Source: Hyphomicrobiales bacterium
GTDB taxonomy: Bacteria; Pseudomonadota; Alphaproteobacteria; Rhizobiales; Rhizobiaceae
Direction of reading: 5' to 3'
Assembly (NCBI GenBank): GCA_900471605.1
Contig: UCEY01000060.1
Coordinates: 1 to 53,696, forward strand
Length of the DNA stretch: 53,696 nt
The notes under the pieces were generated by a model. It was given only the letters and a program-made list of their open reading frames with translations, was not told the DNA's origin and searched no databases. This document shows, in pieces, positions 32,648 to 39,770 of the stretch; the first letter of the stretch is position 1; each line of letters starts with the position of its first letter. The position numbers and the translations under genes are program-made.

Positions 32648-33100
32648 ATGACGTTTTTCAAGACGCTTGCGGTCGCGGGTATCGCCGCTGCCGTTCTCGC
32701 CGGCTCGTTGATGCCGGCTCAGGCCATGCCGCGTATGGCCGCTCCGGCGGCCGGGATGGAAACGAACGCCGGTGCAGACGTGGCCCTCGTGCAGTACCGC
32801 CGTCATGGCGGCGGCTGGTATGGCGGGTATCGCGGCCACCGCGACTACCGTCCCGGTTATCGCCGCCACAACGGTTATTGGTTCCCGCTTGCCGCATTCG
32901 GCGCAGGCGCATTGATCGGCGGCGCCATCGCCGCACAGCCGCGTTACGTCGAACCGGCCCCCGCCTATGACGGCGGCGACGACATCAATCCGCGTCACTA
33001 CGAATGGTGCGCCGAGCGTTATCGCTCCTACGACGCCTATTCGAACTCCTTCCAGCCGAACTACGGCCCGCGCCAGACCTGCTATTCGCCTTATTTCTAG
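32648..33100 (+). CDS. BA14K-family secreted protein, copy 2
   Basis: 150 residues, same layout as the preceding gene: signal peptide about 1-26 (ends PAQA), Tyr/Gly/Arg-rich stretch, FPLAAFGAGALIGGAI helix identical to copy 1, and a C-terminal motif YEWCAERYRSYDAYSNSFQPNYGPRQTCYSPYF. The shared core and order point to a tandem duplication; the region between helix and motif has diverged (QPRYVEPAPAYDGGDD is new). The terminator at 32487-32518 separates the two, so each probably has its own promoter. Confidence 0.9.
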   Translation: MTFFKTLAVAGIAAAVLAGSLMPAQAMPRMAAPAAGMETNAGADVALVQYRRHGGGWYGGYRGHRDYRPGYRRHNGYWFPLAAFGAGALIGGAIAAQPRYVEPAPAYDGGDDINPRHYEWCAERYRSYDAYSNSFQPNYGPRQTCYSPYF

Positions 33101-33125
33101 GAGCGCACGGCCAGACTGTCGAACT

Positions 33126-33147
33126 CGTCCGGCATCGAAGCCGGACG
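33126..33147. terminator. Hairpin between convergent genes
   Basis: Perfect eight-base arms CGTCCGGC and GCCGGACG with a six-base loop, midway between the BA14K gene and the convergent transporter gene. No T-run on either strand. Confidence 0.4.
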
Positions 33148-33167
33148 CGTATTCGTTCGTCCGCGGT

Positions 33168-34184
33168 TCAGAGAATTCCGGTGCGTTTCAGCAGCCACCA
33201 GGCGGCAAGCACCGAGATGACGATCAGGCTGAAGGCATAGGCCGTGCCGTTGCCGTTTCCCGCGAAGGGGAGCGACGAGGTATTCATGCCGAAAAAGCCG
33301 GTGACCAGGGTCGGCGGCAGCAGGAAGGCGGTCATCAGCGACAGGATGTAGAGGTGCCGGTTGGTCTCGGAGGAAAGCTTCGAGTCGATTTCCTCGTGCA
33401 GCAGCCGGGCCCGTTCCTGCAGCGCATAGACGTCGTGGTCCGCAGCCTCCAGCCGGCCGATTAGCCGCGAAGCGGCATCGTCGAAACCGGGCGGCATCTC
33501 ATCGTCATCGCTTGCCGCTGCGCGCCGCAGCAGCGTCAGCACGGTCCTCAGGTGCCGGTGCAACCGGACCACGGTCCGCCTGATCGGCGCAAGCCTGCGC
33601 CTCTCGTCGCGCGGCGTGTTGTCGTAGACGAAATCCTCGATGATGTTCATCTCTTCGGTGAGTTCCATCACCAGCGCGATCAGCGTGCGCTGGAATTCGG
33701 CCACCAGCGTCTCGAACACGTCGATCGGCTTCTTGTAACGCGAGGCGTTCTTTTCGATCGCGGCCCGTACCCGGTCGATGGAGCGCAGCGGCTGCAGGCG
33801 GGTGGTGATGATCACCCGGTCCGAGACGAAGAAATGCAGCCAGCCGATATCGCGCGTCTCGCTGTCGAATTCCCGCTGGAAATCGACCAATGTTCCATAA
33901 ACGAGCTGCTCGTCGAGCGTTACGGCGGCGTGCGTGTCATGGGTGGTGAGCGCCGCGATCGCCGGTGGCGTCAGGCCCGGGAAATTCTCCAGGAAGGCGT
34001 TGACCCGGCTGTCGGCGAGATTGAGATGCAGCCAGAGGAACCCGTCCCCGGCCTCCAGATCGCTGCGCGCCGCATCGAGCGGCAGTCGGGTACAGGGCGC
34101 TGAACCCGGATGGAAACGATAGGCCCAGACGAGGCCTGGAACAGCAGGGTTCATGAGGGACATGGGCGAGGGTTCCGGAAGCAT
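33168..34184 (-). CDS. CorA/ZntB-like divalent cation transporter
   Basis: 338 residues: large cytoplasmic N-terminal domain rich in charged helices, two C-terminal membrane helices, and the family signature GFFGMN between them in the first helix's end (VTGFFGMNTSSLPFAG). The loop after GMN differs from the MPE type of Mg transporters, which fits the ZntB-like branch (zinc efflux or proton-coupled uptake), so the metal is uncertain. GGAG eight bases upstream supports the ATG at 34184; GTG at 34193 and ATG at 34190 lie too close to it. Confidence 0.88.
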   Translation of the reverse strand: MLPEPSPMSLMNPAVPGLVWAYRFHPGSAPCTRLPLDAARSDLEAGDGFLWLHLNLADSRVNAFLENFPGLTPPAIAALTTHDTHAAVTLDEQLVYGTLVDFQREFDSETRDIGWLHFFVSDRVIITTRLQPLRSIDRVRAAIEKNASRYKKPIDVFETLVAEFQRTLIALVMELTEEMNIIEDFVYDNTPRDERRRLAPIRRTVVRLHRHLRTVLTLLRRAAASDDDEMPPGFDDAASRLIGRLEAADHDVYALQERARLLHEEIDSKLSSETNRHLYILSLMTAFLLPPTLVTGFFGMNTSSLPFAGNGNGTAYAFSLIVISVLAAWWLLKRTGIL

Positions 34185-34307
34185 AGGCATCACTCCATAG
34201 ACCTCTTGTGTAACGGTGGTTTCAACAAGATTCTCTAAAGCAGAAGGAGTAGCATCAACGTGTCATCCAGCCCGCACCGCTGCCGGCAGCTCGACTGCGA
34301 GATTTCT

Positions 34308-34466
34308 ATGCCGACCGAAGACGAATGCCGCAAGCAATCCCAGGCTGTCGCCGCCACCGATCGAAACGATCCAGAGCTTATGGCCTGGCTGGATGCGACA
34401 CGCCTGGATTTGCTCGACGATGAGGGCGAACTCGGCACCGAGCCGGCCTCGGCAAACGAACGTTGA
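34308..34466 (+). CDS. Possible small acidic protein
   Basis: 52 residues from ATG 34308 (MPTEDECRKQ), with a helical acidic middle (DPELMAWLDATRLDLLDDEGE). Codon choice looks coding in this frame, but the ribosome site is weak and I recognise no family. It lies in the otherwise empty divergent region between the transporter and the acyl-CoA dehydrogenase gene. Confidence 0.3.
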   Translation: MPTEDECRKQSQAVAATDRNDPELMAWLDATRLDLLDDEGELGTEPASANER

Positions 34467-34474
34467 CAACCACA

Positions 34475-34490
34475 TTTACGTTTACGTAAA
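34475..34490 (+). promoter_or_regulatory. LiuR-like (MerR-family) operator upstream of the acyl-CoA dehydrogenase operon
   Basis: TTTACGTTTACGTAAA, containing the palindrome TTTACGTAAA-type arms, seven bases downstream of a TTGACA -35-like box at 34463. MerR-type regulators bind inside the promoter spacer. The motif matches my recollection of LiuR sites before fatty-acid and branched-chain amino-acid degradation genes. Confidence 0.55.
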
Positions 34491-34571
34491 AAGCAGGTGA
34501 GGAATGCCGGCAGCACAGAATCGGCTAGACTAGCGCAGTCGCGGCTGCAACCCGTGAGGAGGAGGAACACC

Positions 34572-36377
34572 ATGTACAAGGCACCGGTCGAGGAGATCGC
34601 CTTCACCCTGAACCACGTGGCCGGCCTTTCGGACGCCCTGGAGATCGGCAGGTTCGGGGACCTGAGCGCCGATCTGGTCGAGGCGATCCTGGAAGAGGCT
34701 GGACGGTTCGCCGGCAATGAGATGGCGCCGCTCGGCGAGATCGGCGACAAACAGGGCGCTCGTCTCAGCGACGGCAAGGTGAAGACCCCGGACGGTTGGC
34801 CGGAACTCTACCGCCACTGGCGGGAAGGCGGCTGGAACGGACTGACCGCGCCGGAAGCGTTCGGCGGCCAGAACCTGCCGCATATGCTCAACGTCGCGGC
34901 GCTGGAAATGTGGAATTCCGCCTCCATGGCCTTCGCGCTGGCCCCGACGCTCACCATGGGCGCGATCGAGGCGCTGGTCGCCCATGGCAGCGATGCGTTG
35001 AAGGAAAAATACCTTGCAAAGATGGTGTCGGGAGAATGGACCGGCACCATGAACCTGACCGAGCCGCATGCCGGCTCCGACCTCGGCGTCCTGAAGACCC
35101 GTGCCGAGCGCAGCGATGATGGCAGCTACCGCATTTTCGGCCAGAAGATCTTCATCACCTGGGGCGAACACGACGCCGCCGACAACATCATCCATCTGGT
35201 GCTGGCGCGGCTTCCCGATGCCCCCGCCGGCACCCGCGGCATCTCGCTGTTCCTGGTGCCGAAATTCCTGGTGGGCGACGATGGGGCGCTCGAAGCCCGC
35301 AACGACGTCTTCTGCCATTCGATCGAACACAAGCTCGGCATCCACGGCTCCCCGACCTGCACGATGATCTATGGCGATGGCAAATATTCTCCCGGAAACG
35401 AGGAGGACAAGGGTGCGGTCGGCTGGCTGATCGGCGAGGAGAACAAGGGCCTCGCCTGCATGTTCACGATGATGAACAACGCCCGGCTCGCGGTCGGCAT
35501 GCAGGGCGTGGCGATCGCCGAAGCGGCCACCCAGAAGGCGATTGCCTATGCGAGCGAGCGCACCCAGGGCAAGGCGCCCGGCTGGTCTGGCTCAGGCCAA
35601 AGGGAAGGCATGAGCCCGATCATCGAGCACCCGGATATTGCCCGCACGCTGATCACCATGAAGGCGCTGACGCAAGGCGCACGCGCCATCTGCTATGCCT
35701 GCGCCCACGCGATCGACATGTCGCACCACACCGAAGGCGATGAGGCCCGCCACTGGACCGAACGCGCCGCGCTGCTGACGCCGATCGCAAAATCCTTTGC
35801 GACCGATGCCGGCGTCGATGTCGCATCGCTCGGCATCCAGGTGCATGGCGGCATGGGCTTTATCGAGGAGACGGGCGCTGCCCGTTACCTGCGTGACGCG
35901 CGTATCGCGCCGATCTACGAGGGCACCAACGGCATCCAGGCGATCGACCTCGTGACCCGCAAACTGCCGCTCTCCTCCGGCGACCAGGTGCGCGGTTTCA
36001 TCGGTGAGCTCAAGGAGATCGCCGACAAGGTCACAGCCTCCAACAATACGGCATTCGGCGAGACGGGAGACCGCCTGCGCGCCGCCATCGCAGCGCTCGA
36101 AACCGCTACCAACTGGCTCCTCGACACCCAGGCCGCCGGCAAAGCCGCCGACGCGCTCGCCGGCGCGACGCCCTACCAGCGTCTTTTCGGCCTGGTGCTG
36201 ACCGGCAGTTACCTTGCCAAGGGGGCGCTCGTCGCCACCGATAGCGGCGGACCGGAAAAGCGCGTCGCCCTCTGCCGTTTCATGGCCGAGAACCTGCTCG
36301 CCGAAACCTCGGCCCTGAAGGACCGGGTCATTTCGGGCGCTGCAAGCCTTGAAGCCGCCCGCGCCATCCTCGCCTGA
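34572..36377 (+). CDS. Acyl-CoA dehydrogenase with C-terminal extension
   Basis: 601 residues, longer than the 380-residue classical enzymes and typical of the FadE-like/AcdA group. It uses FAD for alpha,beta-dehydrogenation of acyl-CoA. Recognisable parts: MNLTEPHAGSDLG (FAD/substrate loop) at about 157-169, HKLGIHGSPTCTM, and IQVHGGMGFIEETGAARYLRDARIAPIYEGTNGIQAIDLV, which contains the region of the catalytic Glu (YEGTN). A further 100-residue C-terminal domain follows. GAGGAGGAACACC is the ribosome site for ATG 34572. The enoyl-CoA hydratase gene follows by 11 bases in the same operon. Confidence 0.93.
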   Translation: MYKAPVEEIAFTLNHVAGLSDALEIGRFGDLSADLVEAILEEAGRFAGNEMAPLGEIGDKQGARLSDGKVKTPDGWPELYRHWREGGWNGLTAPEAFGGQNLPHMLNVAALEMWNSASMAFALAPTLTMGAIEALVAHGSDALKEKYLAKMVSGEWTGTMNLTEPHAGSDLGVLKTRAERSDDGSYRIFGQKIFITWGEHDAADNIIHLVLARLPDAPAGTRGISLFLVPKFLVGDDGALEARNDVFCHSIEHKLGIHGSPTCTMIYGDGKYSPGNEEDKGAVGWLIGEENKGLACMFTMMNNARLAVGMQGVAIAEAATQKAIAYASERTQGKAPGWSGSGQREGMSPIIEHPDIARTLITMKALTQGARAICYACAHAIDMSHHTEGDEARHWTERAALLTPIAKSFATDAGVDVASLGIQVHGGMGFIEETGAARYLRDARIAPIYEGTNGIQAIDLVTRKLPLSSGDQVRGFIGELKEIADKVTASNNTAFGETGDRLRAAIAALETATNWLLDTQAAGKAADALAGATPYQRLFGLVLTGSYLAKGALVATDSGGPEKRVALCRFMAENLLAETSALKDRVISGAASLEAARAILA

Positions 36378-36388
36378 AGGAGATATCC

Positions 36389-37147
36389 GTGAGCGACAAC
36401 CACATCCTCGTCGAGCGCCCGGAAGCCCAGCCGGGCGTCATGGTGATCCGCTTCAACCGGCCGGAAAAGAAGAACGCCTTCACGTCGGCCATGTACAACC
36501 GCATGACGGCGGCGCTCGAGGAGGCAAACGGGGACGATGCCGTGCGCGCCGTCGCCTTCCTCGGCACCGAGGGCTGCTTCTCCGCCGGCAACGACATGGG
36601 TGATTTTCTCACCTATGCCATGTCCGGTTCCAAGGAGGCGCCTGCCGCTGCCGTCTTCATCAAGGCGCTGGCGCTGGCCGAAAAGCCGCTGGTCTCGGGC
36701 GTCGATGGCCTGGCGATCGGCATCGGCACCACCCTGAACATGCATTGCGACATGACGGTCGCGTCCGCCCGCAGCCTGTTCAAGACGCCGTTCGTCGATC
36801 TGGCGCTGGTGCCGGAGGCCGCCTCCAGCCTGCTCGCACCGAAGGTCATCGGCCACCAGCGTGCCTTCGCGATGCTGGTGGCGGGGGAAGGGTTTTCAGC
36901 CGAGGCGGCGCTTGATGCGGGGCTGATCTGGAAGATCGTCGGGGCGGACGCGGTCGAAGCCGAGACGCTGGCGCTTGCCGGAAGCCTCGCCAGGAAACCG
37001 CCCCAGGCCCTGAAAATCGCCCGTGATCTGGTGCGTGGCCCGCGTGACGCGGTGCTTGCCCGTATTGACGAGGAACTGGTGCATTTCTCTGCCCAGCTCA
37101 AAAGCGCCGAGGCGCGCGCCGCCTTCGAGGCCTTCATGCGACGTTAA
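36389..37147 (+). CDS. Enoyl-CoA hydratase/isomerase family protein
   Basis: 252-residue crotonase-fold enzyme acting after the dehydrogenase on 2-enoyl-CoA. Oxyanion-hole and active-site segments: GCFSAGNDMGDF at about 71-82 and KPLVSGVDGLAIGIGTTLNMHCD at about 98-120, with FVDLALVPEAASS. The two catalytic Glu of classical hydratases are not both obvious: the first-loop position has Asp/Thr. Isomerase or another crotonase activity is therefore possible. The start is GTG at 36389 with GAAGGAGATATCC upstream. It forms a two-gene operon with the acyl-CoA dehydrogenase under the LiuR-like site. Confidence 0.88.
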   Translation: MSDNHILVERPEAQPGVMVIRFNRPEKKNAFTSAMYNRMTAALEEANGDDAVRAVAFLGTEGCFSAGNDMGDFLTYAMSGSKEAPAAAVFIKALALAEKPLVSGVDGLAIGIGTTLNMHCDMTVASARSLFKTPFVDLALVPEAASSLLAPKVIGHQRAFAMLVAGEGFSAEAALDAGLIWKIVGADAVEAETLALAGSLARKPPQALKIARDLVRGPRDAVLARIDEELVHFSAQLKSAEARAAFEAFMRR

Positions 37148-37231
37148 CGGTGCCGCGCGGGAAATTTTTGTTCCCGTCTTCTTTCGACGCAACTTCGGCG
37201 CTAGATTGCCCCCACCAATCGGGAGGAAAAG

Positions 37232-37612
37232 ATGGCGCATCGTATTTCATCGGGCTTGCTTGCATTGTTTCTGGGAATAGTCCCGGCCCAGGCCGAGACG
37301 TTTGTGTTCCCCGCGCAGAGCCAGCCGGTGCAGCTCGCCCAGAGCCCTTCCGTCACCATCGGCCCGAACGGCGTCATCATCCGTCGCGGCGATGACCGGG
37401 ATCGCGACAGAGACAGAGATCGTGACCGGGATAGAGATCGTGATCGCGACCGGGATCGCCCCCGCCCGCAGCGTTATGTCTGCGTCGTCTCCCCGCCGCC
37501 GAGCATGGACCGCCGCCGTCCCTATGTCTGCAACGCCGAGCCGGGCCGCGTCGGTAGCCGCTGCCGCTGCTCGGGCGTTGTTGGCAACGGCACGCTCGAC
37601 CTGGATCGGTGA
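37232..37612 (+). CDS. Secreted protein with Asp-Arg dipeptide repeat
   Basis: 126 residues. Signal peptide about 1-21 (ends PAQAE), a Gln/Pro/Ser-rich stretch with PSVTIGPNGVIIRRGDD, then eleven consecutive Asp-Arg dipeptides (about residues 55-76). A Cys-containing C-terminus follows (YVCVVSPPPS, PYVCNAEPGRVGSRCRC). AGGAAA lies before the ATG. The stop codon directly abuts the stop codon of the convergent RNA methyltransferase gene with no base between. Function unknown; the mixed-charge repeat suggests an extended or polyelectrolyte-binding segment. Confidence 0.7.
   Translation: MAHRISSGLLALFLGIVPAQAETFVFPAQSQPVQLAQSPSVTIGPNGVIIRRGDDRDRDRDRDRDRDRDRDRDRDRPRPQRYVCVVSPPPSMDRRRPYVCNAEPGRVGSRCRCSGVVGNGTLDLDR
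37394..37459 (+). repeat. Degenerate hexamer tandem repeat coding (Asp-Arg)11
   Basis: Eleven six-base units alternating GAC/GAT with CGG, CGC, CGT and AGA. Codons vary between neighbouring units while the dipeptide stays constant, so selection appears to act on protein sequence and the DNA is less prone to slippage than a perfect repeat. Confidence 0.9.
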
Positions 37613-38857
37613 CTATTTCTGCAGCAGAGCCACGGCTTCCACATGCGGCGACCAGAGGAACTGGTCGATCGGCGTGACCGCCTTGATGCGATATCCGCCG
37701 TCGACCAGCAGGCGCAGGTCGCGGGCGAGCGTTAGCGGGTTGCAGCTGACCGCCACGACCGTCTTGACGTTGGAACGGGCAAGCTCCTTCATCTGGACTT
37801 CGGCGCCGGCACGCGGCGGATCGAAGACGACGGCGTCGTAGTTCTTCAGCTCCGACAGCATCATCGGCCGGCGGAAAAGGTCGCGCTTCTCCGCCGACAC
37901 GGGTTTCAGTCCCTGCGTATTGCGGGCCGCGTGATCGAGCGCCTTGACCGATTTCTCGTCGCCTTCGACCGCGTGCACCTTGGCGATGCGGGCAAGCCGA
38001 AGCGAAAATGTGCCGGAACCGGCAAACAGGTCGAGCACCCGCTTGGCCTTGCCGACATGCGAAAGCACAAGGTCCGCCATCGCATCTTCCGCCGGCTTGG
38101 TGGCCTGGGTGAAGGCGCCGGGCGGTGGCGAGACCTTGACGCCGCCGAAATCCACCAGCGGCTTCTGCAATTCGATGACGATCTCGCCGTTGACCGAAAC
38201 CCGCGCGATGCTTTTCAGCGAGAGCACGGTCTCGGTCACTGCGCGCCGCTGCTTGTCGTCGAGCGGTTTCAGCCCTTCCGCCGCAAGATCGAGGCCGGCG
38301 AGGGTTTCGAGAACCCCGATCCGGAACGTCTCCGATCCGGTCGCCAGCGCCTTGCCCACCGAGCGGATTGCCTCGAGCCGAGAAACGATGCCCGGCGAGG
38401 CGATGGGACATTCCGCGATCGAAACGATGTGGTTCGTCTCGGCGCGGTTGAAGCCGAGCAGGAATTCCTTTTCGGTCCTGCGGGCGGAAAACACCACCCT
38501 CCGCCGCTCGCCGGGATGCGCGATCACCAGTTCCCCCACCTCGGGCGTCAGACCCTTGGATTTCAGCGCGTCGACGACGAGGTTGCGCTTGAAGGCATGG
38601 TAAGGGACATCCGCCAGATGCTGGAGCGAACAGCCGCCGCAGGCGTCGCTGTCCGGTCCGAAGTGGCGACAGGGCGGCGTGACCCGGTCCGGCGACGGAT
38701 TGGAGGTCGACATGACCGTCCCGTGATCGCCGTTGCGGGCGATCGCCAGCGTTTCGCCGGGCAGCGCATAAGGCACGTAGACCGGGCCGTCTTCGCCATC
38801 GGCGATGCCGTGGCCCTGGGCGCCGAGCCGGGCGATCGTCACCGTCACCGTGCTCAT
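37613..38857 (-). CDS. TrmA/RlmD-family class I RNA (uracil-5-)methyltransferase
   Basis: 414 residues. An N-terminal TRAM domain (about 1-55) is followed by an iron-sulfur cluster motif in CRHFGPDSDACGGCSLQHL (about 63-81) with a later Cys in AECPI. The SAM-binding core has VLDLFAGSGTFSLRLA (about 272-287), VVFDPPRAGAEVQM and the catalytic-Cys segment VVAVSCNPLTLARDL (about 368-382). The family makes m5U in 23S rRNA (RlmC/D) or tRNA (TrmA); the exact target is not decidable. It overlaps the upstream tlyA stop by ATGA and is translationally coupled to it. Confidence 0.93.
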   Translation of the reverse strand: MSTVTVTIARLGAQGHGIADGEDGPVYVPYALPGETLAIARNGDHGTVMSTSNPSPDRVTPPCRHFGPDSDACGGCSLQHLADVPYHAFKRNLVVDALKSKGLTPEVGELVIAHPGERRRVVFSARRTEKEFLLGFNRAETNHIVSIAECPIASPGIVSRLEAIRSVGKALATGSETFRIGVLETLAGLDLAAEGLKPLDDKQRRAVTETVLSLKSIARVSVNGEIVIELQKPLVDFGGVKVSPPPGAFTQATKPAEDAMADLVLSHVGKAKRVLDLFAGSGTFSLRLARIAKVHAVEGDEKSVKALDHAARNTQGLKPVSAEKRDLFRRPMMLSELKNYDAVVFDPPRAGAEVQMKELARSNVKTVVAVSCNPLTLARDLRLLVDGGYRIKAVTPIDQFLWSPHVEAVALLQK

Positions 38858-39618
38858 GGAGTTTCACCGGGCTTGCGGCCTGCGAGCAGGTATTCCTGAT
38901 TGCCGTCGCCGCCGGCGATCGGGGAGGGGATCAGCCCGAGGCTCTCCCAGCCCATCTCCTCGACGAGCCAGCGTTCCAGTTCGGCCGCGACCTGGGGCGC
39001 CGTCTCCGGCTCCTTCAACAACCCCGCCTTGCTGATCGCCTCCCGTCCGGCCTCGAATTGCGGCTTCACCAGCAGCACGCAGAGCGCGTCGGGTTCGGCA
39101 AGCTCGAGGGCAGGTGCCAGCGCCAGTTTCAGCGAGATGAAGGAGACGTCCGAGACGATAAAGGTGATCTCGCGATCGTCGTAGTCCTCGGAGGTCAGAT
39201 AACGGGCGTTGAGGCCTTCGATATTGGTGACCCGCGGATCGGCGATCAGCCGCGGATGCATCTGCCCGTGGCCGACGTCGATCGAGGTCACATGTTCTGC
39301 CCCGCGCATGATCAGCACTTCCGTGAAGCCGCCGGTCGAGGCGCCGATGTCGAGACAGTCGTGGCCGGCCGGATCGAGCTGGAAATGGTCGAGCGCCGCA
39401 ACGAGCTTCAACGCTGCACGCGATACGTAATCCTGCGCCGGATCGTCGATGGTCAGTGTCGCGTCGAGCGGGAAGGTGAGGCTCGGTTTGGTGACGACGC
39501 GGCCGTTGACCGTGACGGTGCCGCGGGCGATCGCATCGCGCGCGCGGGCCCGGCTCGCGACGAGATTGAGCGAGACGAGAAGCTGGTCGAGGCGTTGGTT
39601 TTCGGAGCTTGAGGACAT
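38854..39618 (-). CDS. tlyA: TlyA-family rRNA 2'-O-methyltransferase
   Basis: 254 residues: N-terminal S4 RNA-binding domain (RLDQLLVSLNLVASRARARDAIARGTVTVNGRVV, about 8-42), then a Rossmann-like methyltransferase with CLDIGASTGGFTEVLI at about 87-102 and VKPQFEAG. TlyA proteins methylate ribose in 16S and/or 23S rRNA and affect sensitivity to capreomycin-type antibiotics. The start is ATG at 39618; a TTG at 39630 is less likely. It precedes the m5U methyltransferase in the same operon. In many rhizobia these genes sit next to dxs; here dxs is about 8 kb away. Confidence 0.92.
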   Translation of the reverse strand: MSSSSENQRLDQLLVSLNLVASRARARDAIARGTVTVNGRVVTKPSLTFPLDATLTIDDPAQDYVSRAALKLVAALDHFQLDPAGHDCLDIGASTGGFTEVLIMRGAEHVTSIDVGHGQMHPRLIADPRVTNIEGLNARYLTSEDYDDREITFIVSDVSFISLKLALAPALELAEPDALCVLLVKPQFEAGREAISKAGLLKEPETAPQVAAELERWLVEEMGWESLGLIPSPIAGGDGNQEYLLAGRKPGETP

Positions 39619-39770
39619 GATCGCAGTCAATGCCTGCCTATCGCCTGGCTTGCAAGGGGCTTGTCCGATGAAAACTCGCGGCTGCGTTCAATCAAATTTT
39701 AATCATGTTGGGATTCTCTCGCCTCCGGAGGAACACACAGTTTCATTTCACCGGAGAGCGGAAGCCCCTT

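Noticed and set aside
37394..37459. CRISPR-like or minisatellite DNA repeat
   Set aside because: Units are only six bases, have no spacers, and lie within a coding frame; no cas genes are present.
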